From Aliiroseovarius sp. F47248L (lineage in GTDB: Bacteria; Pseudomonadota; Alphaproteobacteria; Rhodobacterales; Rhodobacteraceae): a stretch of 64,000 bases of DNA. Within the stretch, counting starts at the first letter, position 1, and each line of letters starts with the position of its first letter. Shown one piece after another: positions 43,521 through 52,329 of this stretch. The translations under genes and the position numbers were made by a program. The notes beneath the pieces were generated by a model, which saw nothing but the letters and a program-made list of their open reading frames with translations, was not told the DNA's origin and searched no databases. The stretch covers positions 496,001 to 560,000 of the forward strand of contig NZ_JALKBF010000001.1 of NCBI RefSeq assembly GCF_023016085.1, in the 5' to 3' direction.

Positions 43521-44462
43521 ATGAAAAAGCAAACAACATTTACACAGGATTACAAGCCGCAGTTCTCCGGCCACGAGACCTTTCCGTTGCGCTACGGATG
43601 GTTGGAAAAGGCTTTCGAAGCTGTTGATGCTAGCGGCTTGAATAACAAAAAGATTTTTTCAGAGAGCGAGGCGATTGCGCACTTTGGTGTGGGCAAGAAC
43701 ATGGTGGCGGCGATTCGATTTTGGGCACAGGTCGCAGGTATTCTCACAACGGATGGCAAGGATGTAAGAACGACCGAATTTGGTCAGCAGTTACTTGGCC
43801 CCAATGGGTGCGATCCATACCTTGAAAGCGCTTCGTCTCTTTGGAAAATCCACTGGGATATTGCCTCCAATCCTAAGCATACAGCCACCTATTGGTTGTT
43901 CAATGTTTTCAATGAACCCAACTTTGACCGCGATACTGTTCTGCGAAGACTGATGGAATTTATTGGTCAGCGTGGTTGGAAATTGCCAACAGAGAAAACG
44001 TTAACAAGCGATATAAACGTCTTATTGGCTAACTACGTGCCTAGCGTCCCAAAGCGGGGACCTGGCGAAGAGGCGTTCAATTCTCCGCTGACCGAGCTGG
44101 GATTAATACGGCGGCGCTCAAATGGAAAATTCAGTATGAACTTAGGGCGAAAGCCAGGCCTGTCTAACGGCGTGTTTCTCTATGCGGTGTGCGATTTTTG
44201 GGAGCGAACTTCTTCTGCAAACACACTTGGCGTCCAATCAATGCTACTAGAGCCCGGTTCTCCTGGAAGGGTTTTCGTACTTGAAGAGTGGGAACTGATT
44301 GATCGGTTGGCCGATGTCGCTGACATGTCCGACGGTTTGATTTCTTGGTCTGAGACGGCTGGATTGAAACAACTTCTTAGACAAGAGGAGTTTCCCCAAG
44401 GTTTTGCAGAAAACCTGTGGTCCTCCGACATTTCTGCGTTGAGAGGTTCATATGCCGCTTAA
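43521..44462 (+). CDS. sspB: DUF4007 protein, SspB-like phosphorothioation subunit
   Basis: This 313-residue DUF4007 protein begins with the family opening FSGHETFPLRYGWLEKAFEAV, then SEAIAHFGVGKNMVAAIRFWA, a helical segment, and WKIHWDIASNPKHTATYWLF. In SspABCD systems the DUF4007 subunit SspB acts as the DNA nickase that opens the strand for sulfur insertion. Neighbours fit: the stop lies 11 bp inside the next gene, a P-loop ATPase (SspC), followed by the PAPS-reductase-like SspD. The gene is divergent from sspA. Nickase activity is family knowledge, not visible from residues here. Confidence 0.83.
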   Translation: MKKQTTFTQDYKPQFSGHETFPLRYGWLEKAFEAVDASGLNNKKIFSESEAIAHFGVGKNMVAAIRFWAQVAGILTTDGKDVRTTEFGQQLLGPNGCDPYLESASSLWKIHWDIASNPKHTATYWLFNVFNEPNFDRDTVLRRLMEFIGQRGWKLPTEKTLTSDINVLLANYVPSVPKRGPGEEAFNSPLTELGLIRRRSNGKFSMNLGRKPGLSNGVFLYAVCDFWERTSSANTLGVQSMLLEPGSPGRVFVLEEWELIDRLADVADMSDGLISWSETAGLKQLLRQEEFPQGFAENLWSSDISALRGSYAA

Positions 44463-47400
44463 CGAAATTGTCTCGGTGAATGGGCGCTTTCTGCGATCTG
44501 TTCGAATTGATCAAGATGACCGTAATGAAGCCCTAGAGGGGTTTGTCTTTTCATCATCAGTAAGGGAGACCCTTAGTAATTTCTCACACCAACAATTTGA
44601 GAGCGGGCAAGGTGCCTTCACTTGGACTGGTCCGTACGGAAGCGGGAAGTCGAGCCTCGCACTCGCCCTCTCCGCGTTGTTGAGTGGTAGTAAGCAAGAA
44701 CGCGCAACGGCTGCGAGCAAGACTGATCCGGAGTTTGCAAAGGAACTATGGAAGTTACTCCCTCCGAAGCGAGATGGCTGGAAATGTGTGTCGGTCGTTG
44801 GGCGCAGCATGGAACCCTTTCAGCTGATCGGTGATTGTATCAAGGATGCAGGATTGGCGGCGCGCCAAAGGAAGTTTGATACGCCTGAAAAAGTAATTGA
44901 GTACTTGCAGTTTTTGGCCGCCGACGACCGTGAGCATTCTGGGGGTTTAGTCCTCTTTTTGGATGAAATGGGGAAGCTACTTGAGCACGCGGCATCCTCA
45001 ACAGGAGATGCATATTTCTTCCAACTGCTTGGTGAAGCGGCGTCGAGAAGCGGTGGCCGCCTTATTGTTGTGGGTATCCTTCATCAATCCTTCCAAGAAT
45101 ATGCGAGCCGCTTGGCACGCGACATCAAAGATGAGTGGGGAAAGATCCAGGGTCGCTTCATCGACATTCCCGTCAATGTATCTGGCGATGAGCAGATTGA
45201 ATTGGTGAGCAAGGCGATTATCGCTTCAGAGCAGCCGGATAGCGCTAGACGGAACGCAGAGGCAGCCACGGAACTACTTGCCGATGTTCGACGTGGCGCG
45301 TCCGTAGTTTCGAAAGAGTTGCTTACTAGCGCTTGGCCACTCAACCCGCTTGTTACACTGGTGCTAGGGCCTGCATCGCGTCGGAGTTATGGGCAAAACC
45401 AGCGTAGCATCTTCAGTTTCCTGGGCTCTTCCGAGCTGTTCGGCTTTCAGGACTACCTTGAGAAGGCGAGCAAAGAAAATCCGAAAGACTACGGATTGGC
45501 TGATTTTTGGGATTATCTAGATTTCAATCTGCAAGCTGCGATCGCCGTGTCTTTGGACAGCCATCACTTTGCAAATGCGAGGGATGCAATTGCGCGGTGG
45601 GAAGCGAAAGATGGCGGTGAGATCGGTGTGCAGCTGCTAAAGTCGCTAGCCATTTTGGAACTGACGCAAAAGCAGACCGGAGTAGGTGCGACGCTGGGCG
45701 CACTTAGCCTGGCAATAAATCAAACAACTGCTGCGGTAGAGGGGCTCTTGTCAGAACTTGAGGCGGCGTCGATTGTTGTTTTTCGAAAGTTCAGGGGCAC
45801 TTACTCTCTCTTTGACGGGAGCGACTTTGACATTGAAGTGGCGTTGGATGAGGCATTGAGAGAAAGATCAGACTTCGATCTCAGCTCAATCTCAAACGCT
45901 TTATCTTCACCCAATATCGTCGCGAAGCGGCACTACCGTGAAACTGGTGCTCTGCGCTGGTGCGAACTCAAGGTACTGCTCGAAAGCCAAGTCGAGAACT
46001 ATGTTACTAGCTTTACACCTACAAATGGATGCTTTGGCGCATTCATCATTACACTGGACGATGCGACGCCAAGCATTGTTGAGGATTTTGGTGAGTATGG
46101 GTGGGGGGCCGACTTTGCGGTTGTGAGGTCTGAAAAATCGAAGAACCTTGTGGCGCTCGCACGAGAGCACTCCGCTTTGAAGGATATCTTGGCATCGAAC
46201 CCCGAGATTCATCGAGACAAAATCGCGCGCAGAGAGCTTACCGATCGTATCGAGGCGATTGGGGGTAGGATTGAGCATGAAGTCTGGCAATTGATCGCAA
46301 GCGCAGAATGGGAAACTGGAATTGATGATCTCCCGATTTCCGCGCGCCGGAACCTCACAGTTTTGGCCTCAGAAATGGCAGACCGTCGGTTTTCGCAGTC
46401 GCCCAAACTAAACAACGAACTGCTGAACCGCACCAAGCCCTCGGCATCGGCCAATTCAGCGCTCAAGCTGTTACTGCATGCTGCCGTCCTTAAAGAAGGT
46501 ATTCCGGGGCTTGGGTTTAAGAAGTTCCCAGCGGAAAAAGCTCTGTTCGTATCGCTCGTTGAGGCCAACGAGCTATACGTGCAGGAGGGTGACAGTTGGC
46601 AGTTTGTGCCGCCTTCAGGAGAGGACCCCGCAAATCTGTTGCCCATTTGGAAAGCAACGAAAGACTTCTTGAAGAAACGGGGTAACCACAACGTACAACT
46701 TACCGATGTTTATGACCTATGGCGGGCACCTCCCTTTGGGTTGAAGGACGGTTTGATGCCATTCCTTGCTGTGCTGTTCATGCTAGCTGAACGCCGGAAC
46801 CTGTCACACTATCGGGAAGGTATTTTTCTATCGACTATTTCGGATGTCGACGTGGACTATGTTCTGAGAGCGCCGCAAATGGTCCAGCTGCGCTGGATCG
46901 AAATGAACCGAACGACCAAGAGGCTGCTTACTGAGCTGGCAAACGCGGTCGGTGAAGTTGTGGACAAACCAATCTCAACTTTAAGTCCGCTAGAAGTTGG
47001 ACGCGCGCTCATCGCAGCTTACGAAACTTCAGCACCTTGGGTTCAACGAACCGCACGTCTTCCTGAGCACGCAAAAAAAGTCAGAGCGCTCTTCAAGCGT
47101 TCTAATGACCCACAAAAGTTCGCATTTGATGACATTCCTGGGCTCTACGGACAGGACATCGACATTCTCACAGATCAAGGAATCTCTGAGATCGCTCAAA
47201 ACATCAAAGAAGGGCTCATCGAAATCCGCGCAGCTTACCCTGCGATGCTCACAAGAATGCGCGAACACATTCTGAACGAGTTACAAGTTCACGGGCGCAC
47301 TGCGAAAGCGTACCGAGAACTGAATGAGCGCGCGAAGAATATCCGAGATGTTGCAGGTGACTTGCGGCTTCGATCTTTCATCACCCAGCTCACAAGCTTC

Positions 47401-47802
47401 GGAGATGACCTACAGTCGATGGAGGCACTCGCGGGGTTGGGCATCAACAAGCCTGCTAAAGCTTGGATCGATAGCGACATAGACCGTGCAATTGTGCAAC
47501 TCACCTTGCTTGCGCAACAGTTCAACCAGCACGAGTCTGTCGCGCGCGTGGCCGGGCGGAAGGACAAGCGCTCCGCAATGGCCTTGATTGTCAGCGTTGA
47601 TGATCGGCCCACGCCTGTGATGGAGGAATTTGATGTCTTGGACTCCGACGATGAGCAGGTGAACAACCTGAGTAGAAAGATTGAAGAAGTGTTGCAGGAA
47701 GCTGCGGAAGGCACCGGTAGAAACGTCATCCTAGCTGCATTGGCAAAAGTCGGGGCTGCGAGGATCAAACAATCGAACGCAAGTGAGGAAGTAGATGGTT
47801 GA
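44452..47802 (+). CDS. sspC: P-loop ATPase, SspC-like (1116 aa)
   Basis: This large ATPase has Walker A GPYGSGKSSLALALSALL at residues 60-77 and Walker B GGLVLFLDEMGKLLEHA around 165-180. Long helical regions without recognised domains follow, including ALDEALRERSDFDLSSISN and TRMREHILNELQVHGRTAK. In Ssp systems SspC is the ATPase of the modification complex; DUF4007 plus ATPase plus PAPS-reductase-like in this order is characteristic. It overlaps sspB by 11 bp and sspD by 8 bp, so the three are translationally coupled. GC content looks lower than the core genome. Confidence 0.82.
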   Translation: MPLNEIVSVNGRFLRSVRIDQDDRNEALEGFVFSSSVRETLSNFSHQQFESGQGAFTWTGPYGSGKSSLALALSALLSGSKQERATAASKTDPEFAKELWKLLPPKRDGWKCVSVVGRSMEPFQLIGDCIKDAGLAARQRKFDTPEKVIEYLQFLAADDREHSGGLVLFLDEMGKLLEHAASSTGDAYFFQLLGEAASRSGGRLIVVGILHQSFQEYASRLARDIKDEWGKIQGRFIDIPVNVSGDEQIELVSKAIIASEQPDSARRNAEAATELLADVRRGASVVSKELLTSAWPLNPLVTLVLGPASRRSYGQNQRSIFSFLGSSELFGFQDYLEKASKENPKDYGLADFWDYLDFNLQAAIAVSLDSHHFANARDAIARWEAKDGGEIGVQLLKSLAILELTQKQTGVGATLGALSLAINQTTAAVEGLLSELEAASIVVFRKFRGTYSLFDGSDFDIEVALDEALRERSDFDLSSISNALSSPNIVAKRHYRETGALRWCELKVLLESQVENYVTSFTPTNGCFGAFIITLDDATPSIVEDFGEYGWGADFAVVRSEKSKNLVALAREHSALKDILASNPEIHRDKIARRELTDRIEAIGGRIEHEVWQLIASAEWETGIDDLPISARRNLTVLASEMADRRFSQSPKLNNELLNRTKPSASANSALKLLLHAAVLKEGIPGLGFKKFPAEKALFVSLVEANELYVQEGDSWQFVPPSGEDPANLLPIWKATKDFLKKRGNHNVQLTDVYDLWRAPPFGLKDGLMPFLAVLFMLAERRNLSHYREGIFLSTISDVDVDYVLRAPQMVQLRWIEMNRTTKRLLTELANAVGEVVDKPISTLSPLEVGRALIAAYETSAPWVQRTARLPEHAKKVRALFKRSNDPQKFAFDDIPGLYGQDIDILTDQGISEIAQNIKEGLIEIRAAYPAMLTRMREHILNELQVHGRTAKAYRELNERAKNIRDVAGDLRLRSFITQLTSFGDDLQSMEALAGLGINKPAKAWIDSDIDRAIVQLTLLAQQFNQHESVARVAGRKDKRSAMALIVSVDDRPTPVMEEFDVLDSDDEQVNNLSRKIEEVLQEAAEGTGRNVILAALAKVGAARIKQSNASEEVDG

Positions 47803-48634
47803 CAAAGTTAAACATGTTCTAGGCTTGTCAGGGGGCAAAGATAGTTCAGCCCTCGCGATTTACATGAGCCAGGCTCACCCCGAACTTGATATTGAGTATT
47901 TCTTCACTGATACGGGCGAAGAGCTGGATGAGGTTTATGAGTACTTAGCGATGCTCGAGGGTTTTCTTGGCAAGAAGATCCGGTACCTGGATCCGGGGCG
48001 AGATTTTAAGTTCTACCTAGCCCAGTATAATCAATTCCTCCCGTCTGCCCAGACGCGTTGGTGTACGAAAGACCTAAAGATCAAGCCCTTTGAGAAGTGG
48101 GTGAAATCTGAATTCACCGAGCAGGGATATACAGTCTATAGTTATGTGGCGATCCGGGCTGACGAAGATTTTCGTCAAGGTTTGAACTCGAAAAATGGAA
48201 ATTTGATTACCAAGCTGCCTTTCAAAGATGATGGGATCGACAAGGCCGGCGTTTTCGAAATTCTTGAGAACTCGGGTCTTGGCCTTCCATCATACTACGA
48301 TTGGCGTTCCAGGAGTGGCTGCACGTTTTGTTTCTTTCAGCAAAAAATTGAGTGGGTTGGCCTAAAGGAGCGTTACCCTGAAGCCTTCGAGAGGGCTAAG
48401 CAGATGGAGAAAACTTCTCTCGACCACGGATCGCCGTTTTCATGGAGTGAAGGGGAAACACTGCTTGAACTGGAAAAGCCTGAACGCATCGCTCAAATCC
48501 GCGCAGATCATGAAAAGCGTGTCGAAAGAGCTAAGGCGAAGAGGAAGGTTGATCCTCTACGGCCGGAACAAGGCGCAGTTGATCTAGATGAGATTTATGG
48601 CCAGCAAAAGGTGTGTTTGGCCTGCCATAAATGA
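47795..48634 (+). CDS. sspD: PAPS reductase-like sulfur-transfer protein, SspD/DndC-like
   Basis: The 279-residue protein has an ATP-pyrophosphatase PP-loop (LSGGKDSSA, residues 11-19), as in PAPS reductases and DndC. Four Cys in two CxxC pairs (C176/C179 in GCTFCFF and C274/C277 in CLACHK) are likely iron-sulfur ligands, with C90 in RWCTKD. It activates the DNA backbone with ATP and transfers sulfur donated by SspA. It starts 8 bp inside sspC. Next comes a 31-bp gap and an unrecognised 79-residue gene rather than sspF directly. Confidence 0.86.
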   Translation: MVDKVKHVLGLSGGKDSSALAIYMSQAHPELDIEYFFTDTGEELDEVYEYLAMLEGFLGKKIRYLDPGRDFKFYLAQYNQFLPSAQTRWCTKDLKIKPFEKWVKSEFTEQGYTVYSYVAIRADEDFRQGLNSKNGNLITKLPFKDDGIDKAGVFEILENSGLGLPSYYDWRSRSGCTFCFFQQKIEWVGLKERYPEAFERAKQMEKTSLDHGSPFSWSEGETLLELEKPERIAQIRADHEKRVERAKAKRKVDPLRPEQGAVDLDEIYGQQKVCLACHK

Positions 48635-48665
48635 TCTGATGTAGGAATTTTTTTAGGATGCAGCG

Positions 48666-48905
48666 ATGAAGGTCTTTGGAAGCGGGCTCGCGGATATCCA
48701 CCGTCAGATTGTTTCGTATGAATCCAAAATTGGGTTTTGTTTCCTCAACAGATCACTGAGCTCGCATTTAGGGGTCGTCGATGAAAAAGCATTTCCCTTC
48801 AGGGGCTTTACCAAGCAGCGGAATCTGTCAAAGTATGTTGAAAGCGCACACCCTTGGGGCGAGCTGCTGGCGAGTAGAAAATCGAGAGAGTGGAAAACAA
48901 GATGA
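48666..48905 (+). CDS. Unrecognised 79-aa gene inside the Ssp operon
   Basis: A small frame lies between sspD and the helicase gene. Evidence that it is real: AGGA about 8 nt before the ATG at 48666, a full frame across an otherwise empty 270-bp gap, and an ATGA stop/start overlap with the helicase gene at 48902-48905, as at other junctions of the operon. The protein is basic (MKVFGSGLADIHRQIVSYES; FTKQRNLSKYVES; LLASRKSREWKTR), mostly mixed alpha/beta by pattern, with one Cys and no signal or membrane segment. No family recognised. Alternatives are a non-coding spacer or a decayed gene. It would be a new accessory part of the system. Confidence 0.55.
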   Translation: MKVFGSGLADIHRQIVSYESKIGFCFLNRSLSSHLGVVDEKAFPFRGFTKQRNLSKYVESAHPWGELLASRKSREWKTR

Positions 48906-50566
48906 GTTCGACTGCCGCAGTTGACGCCCTCGCAAGCATAGGTATCGCACGACTGGCGGCTTTTTGGGGTGAGAACCGGTTAGAAGGGCTTTCAGAGCTC
49001 GGGGTTAGTACTCGACCTCGCGCGGTAGCTGAAGCCATGCTGTCTGAGAGTGGGCTGGCTATCTTTAAGAAGCGAGACCTCAGAAACGCTGTACTAGAAG
49101 TGTTTTCGCCACAAGTTATCCGAGACAAACTCGGCTCAGGGCCAAATGGTTGCCCTGTAACTATTCCACCGAATTTTACTTGGGGAAGAAATGAGGCAAC
49201 GACCAATTTTCTAAAGCTGATGGACCTGAACATCGACGAAGCTTTCCCAAACGATTTGATGTCTGGCCCAGAGCCGCATCTGCAAACACACATTGAAAAA
49301 CCCCTATTTGATTATCAAAACAGCATTAGAAAACAGCTTGTTAGTTTTTCGTTTTTGGAGGCAGGTGCCCACGCCAATGCAGCAAGCAGAAGAATCGTTG
49401 CACATATGCCGACAGGCTCGGGGAAAACTCGAACAGCCATGGAATTCATTTCAGATTTCCTTAGGTTTAGCTGTTCACGTGAAAATCCCGTTGTGGTTTG
49501 GCTTGCTCATAGCGAAGAGCTCTGCGATCAGGCGGTTCAAACGTTCCTTAGCATTTGGACAAAACTGGGAACTGAGAATGCAAATGTTTACTCAATGTGG
49601 GGGGGCAGGAAGCCAGACAACATCGATCTGAGCAAGCCCTGTTTTATAGTTACTAGCTTTCAGAGTTGCTACTCTAGCATTCACTCAAACAAAAACGCTG
49701 ATTTTGACCGATTTGCAGAAATTAGGCGCGAATGCAGTCTCCTGATTGTCGATGAGGCGCACATGTCGATGGCGCCGACTTACAAAAAAGCAATAGAGTT
49801 TCTCTGTAACTCGAGCACTACTCTGATCGGCTTGACGGCTACGCCTGGTAGGCATCACGTTGGGGGTGATGTAGCTCAAACCAAGGCTCTATCGGACTTT
49901 TATGGCAACAAAAAACTCACGATAGACCAGCGATTGACCGGCGAGCGAAACTCAATTGAGTATCTTCAGGATCGTGGGATTTTGTCTTCTGTTGAGCGTA
50001 TGCGTCTCAACACCAGCGCTACTGTTAATCTTGACGCCGACGCAGTCAGGTTAATTTCCGATCTTTTAGACATCTCACCCAAAGTGCTGGCGGAGTTAGG
50101 CAACAACGCCCAGAGGACATTGGAAGTAGTCGCTGCAGTCGAAAAGCTTGCACTTGTTGATAAGAAACAGACCATCGTGTTTTGCCCATCGAAGCAGAAT
50201 GCATCTGATATGGCATTGGTCTTAAGGGAAAGAGGGTGCGCGGCAAGAGCGGTAACCGGCGAAACTCCACCAAGCGATCGACGCGAGGCGATTGAAGATT
50301 TCAAAAACGGAAGTGTCAGGGTTCTCACAAATTTTGGTGTTTTGACAACCGGATTTGACGCGCCAAAGACAGAGGCCGTTGTGATTGCGCGTCCGACAAC
50401 GTCGGTTGTCCTTTATTCACAAATGGTGGGACGGGGCCTTAGAGGCTATTCAGTTGGTGGGACGCCTAGCTGCACTGTGGTGGATGTGGTTGATAATATT
50501 GTAAATTTACCCAACGTGCCGCAAGCTTTTACGTATTTTGACGAACATTTCGGGGAAGCAAAATGA
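48902..50566 (+). CDS. sspF: DEAD/DEAH-box helicase, SspF-like
   Basis: This 554-residue superfamily 2 helicase starts at the ATG at 48902 (a GTG four codons earlier is possible). An N-terminal domain of ~135 residues of unknown type precedes the motor: HMPTGSGKTRTAMEF (motif I), VVVWLAHSEEL (Ia), FIVTSFQSCY, LLIVDEAHMSMAP (II, DEAH), LIGLTATPGRH (III), QTIVFCPSKQNA (IV), LTTGFDAPKTEAVVIARPT (V) and YSQMVGRGLRGY (VI). Restriction-linked helicases of this type translocate on DNA. With the GHKL and PLD genes that follow it fits the SspFGH restriction module described with SspABCD; the letter assignment is from gene order. Confidence 0.8.
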   Translation: MSSTAAVDALASIGIARLAAFWGENRLEGLSELGVSTRPRAVAEAMLSESGLAIFKKRDLRNAVLEVFSPQVIRDKLGSGPNGCPVTIPPNFTWGRNEATTNFLKLMDLNIDEAFPNDLMSGPEPHLQTHIEKPLFDYQNSIRKQLVSFSFLEAGAHANAASRRIVAHMPTGSGKTRTAMEFISDFLRFSCSRENPVVVWLAHSEELCDQAVQTFLSIWTKLGTENANVYSMWGGRKPDNIDLSKPCFIVTSFQSCYSSIHSNKNADFDRFAEIRRECSLLIVDEAHMSMAPTYKKAIEFLCNSSTTLIGLTATPGRHHVGGDVAQTKALSDFYGNKKLTIDQRLTGERNSIEYLQDRGILSSVERMRLNTSATVNLDADAVRLISDLLDISPKVLAELGNNAQRTLEVVAAVEKLALVDKKQTIVFCPSKQNASDMALVLRERGCAARAVTGETPPSDRREAIEDFKNGSVRVLTNFGVLTTGFDAPKTEAVVIARPTTSVVLYSQMVGRGLRGYSVGGTPSCTVVDVVDNIVNLPNVPQAFTYFDEHFGEAK

Positions 50567-52329
50567 ACAAACAAGACAAGCCAGTGCAGATTGTTGATGC
50601 GTACTTGGCGCTGAATGCATTGCGCCAAGTCGGCTATCGAAACACAGCTACTGCGGTAGCTGAATTGGTTGATAACTCGATCGAGGCCGAGGCAAAAAAG
50701 ATAACCATAGTTACGCTGTCAGCCAGAGAACCTGTAGCAAAGCGTACGGTCTACCGAGTTCAAAAAATAGCGGTTTTGGATGATGGGCACGGGATGACAC
50801 CGGATGAGTTGGGGCGCTGTCTATCACTAGGTTGGGGCACTCGACTAGATACCCGAGATGGTCTCGGACGTTTTGGCTTTGGACTTAAAGGTTCGTCTCT
50901 TTCACAGGCGGAGCTTGTTGAGGTTTATTCTTGGCAAAATGGGTCGGTCCACAAGACGTATCTTGATCTACCGGAAGTCAAGGAAGGCAGACAGCAGTAT
51001 CTTAAAAGCGTTGAAGAGACGGACCTTCCCAAAGAGATAGTTGAAGCGGTTGGAGGAAAGATCGGTGGCAGTGGCACGCTGGTCTTATGGTCCAAGCTAG
51101 ATGGAGTGGATTTCAAGCGCCCGTCGACGCTCTTTTCTCGGATGCAGGAAGAGCTCTGCCGCATTTATCGGCACTTCCTGGATGACAATGATGATTATGG
51201 CAAGAAACGTGATGTGAGCTTGGTCGACTTCGATCTAGACAATAACAAAGTCGAAGCGTCGCACGAGTTGAAGCCCAATGATCCTTTGTATCTTTTGGAG
51301 CCGTCAAGCTGCCCTGACAGCGATGGAAAGGCTACGAACGTCGAGTTTGAGAAACCATATGCCATACCAATAGAGTATGAGCAGGGAAAATTTTCGGACA
51401 TTGAAATTCGCCTTAGTATAGCAAAGCCAGAGACCCAAAAAATGGGTGGTAATTCAAATCTCGGCAAGCACTACGCACGCAATACTGGTATCTCGTTTGT
51501 TCGAGCTGGCCGTGAGATAGACTTTGGTTCCTTTGGTTTTCTAGACAGTGATACCAGGCAGAGGTGGTGGGGCGTAGAAGTACGTTTTAAGCCGGTTTTG
51601 GATGAGTTGTTTGGTGTTACTAACAACAAGCAGCATATTCGAGGCTTCAAGAAACTAGACCCGAAACACGACGTCGAGCAGATTGAAGCCTTGAACGAAG
51701 CTGCGGAGGACCCGGAGAATTCTGGCCACTACAAATCCTCATTGCACCTTGAGCTCAATCGAAATCTCACAGTTAAGATCAATGCAATGTTGGACGTTAT
51801 TAAAACACGAAAGGAAGGGAGTTCTGCGGACCCATCTAAAGCCAAGCCTGACCCCGTTTCTGAAAAGGTAAATAAGGATGTGGCGGAGGATCACACTGAA
51901 ACATCCTCAGACAAAGAGGCTGAGACCAAGTCGGAACAGGAGAAGCTGGCAGAACGTACAAAATATGTTCTGGAAACTCGCCCAGAGCTTTCTGAAGAAG
52001 ATGCACAAGCGTTCGCCAAAGCAACGATTGACTACAAGGTTGACCTGAACAAGGGCAGTTGGCCTGGGACAATGTTCTTGGACCTGCAGTTCGTAGCAAA
52101 TGCAGCGGTTGGAGTTATCAACACCCGTTCCCCATATTACGAAAAATTGTGGCAGCATGTCGAAGACTCTGGCGATGATCGAGCGCTGAGTGCTCTTGAA
52201 GTGTACACGATGGCTTATGTGCGTACTGAAGATGAGTTCAGGAAAACCCTAGATGGCGAAACCTTTGAGAAATTCCGTGACCGGTGGGGCTACTGGGTAT
52301 CCAAACTCTTAGAGAATGTTGACGAGTAG
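50563..52329 (+). CDS. sspG: GHKL (HSP90-like) ATPase, SspG-like
   Basis: The 588-residue protein has an N-terminal GHKL ATP-binding domain: N box TAVAELVDNSIEAEAKK (residues 31-46), G1 box LDDGHGMTPDEL (72-83) and G2 box DGLGRFGFGLKGSSLSQ (99-115). A central region (NLGKHYARNTGISFVRAGRE, HIRGFKKLDPKHDVEQIEAL) and an acidic, low-complexity linker near residue 435-470 (EDHTETSSDKEAETKSEQEK) precede a helical C-terminus. GHKL ATPases with this layout occur in phage defence beside helicase and nuclease genes. ATGA overlap with the helicase gene. Its end overlaps the PLD gene. Confidence 0.8.
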   Translation: MNKQDKPVQIVDAYLALNALRQVGYRNTATAVAELVDNSIEAEAKKITIVTLSAREPVAKRTVYRVQKIAVLDDGHGMTPDELGRCLSLGWGTRLDTRDGLGRFGFGLKGSSLSQAELVEVYSWQNGSVHKTYLDLPEVKEGRQQYLKSVEETDLPKEIVEAVGGKIGGSGTLVLWSKLDGVDFKRPSTLFSRMQEELCRIYRHFLDDNDDYGKKRDVSLVDFDLDNNKVEASHELKPNDPLYLLEPSSCPDSDGKATNVEFEKPYAIPIEYEQGKFSDIEIRLSIAKPETQKMGGNSNLGKHYARNTGISFVRAGREIDFGSFGFLDSDTRQRWWGVEVRFKPVLDELFGVTNNKQHIRGFKKLDPKHDVEQIEALNEAAEDPENSGHYKSSLHLELNRNLTVKINAMLDVIKTRKEGSSADPSKAKPDPVSEKVNKDVAEDHTETSSDKEAETKSEQEKLAERTKYVLETRPELSEEDAQAFAKATIDYKVDLNKGSWPGTMFLDLQFVANAAVGVINTRSPYYEKLWQHVEDSGDDRALSALEVYTMAYVRTEDEFRKTLDGETFEKFRDRWGYWVSKLLENVDE

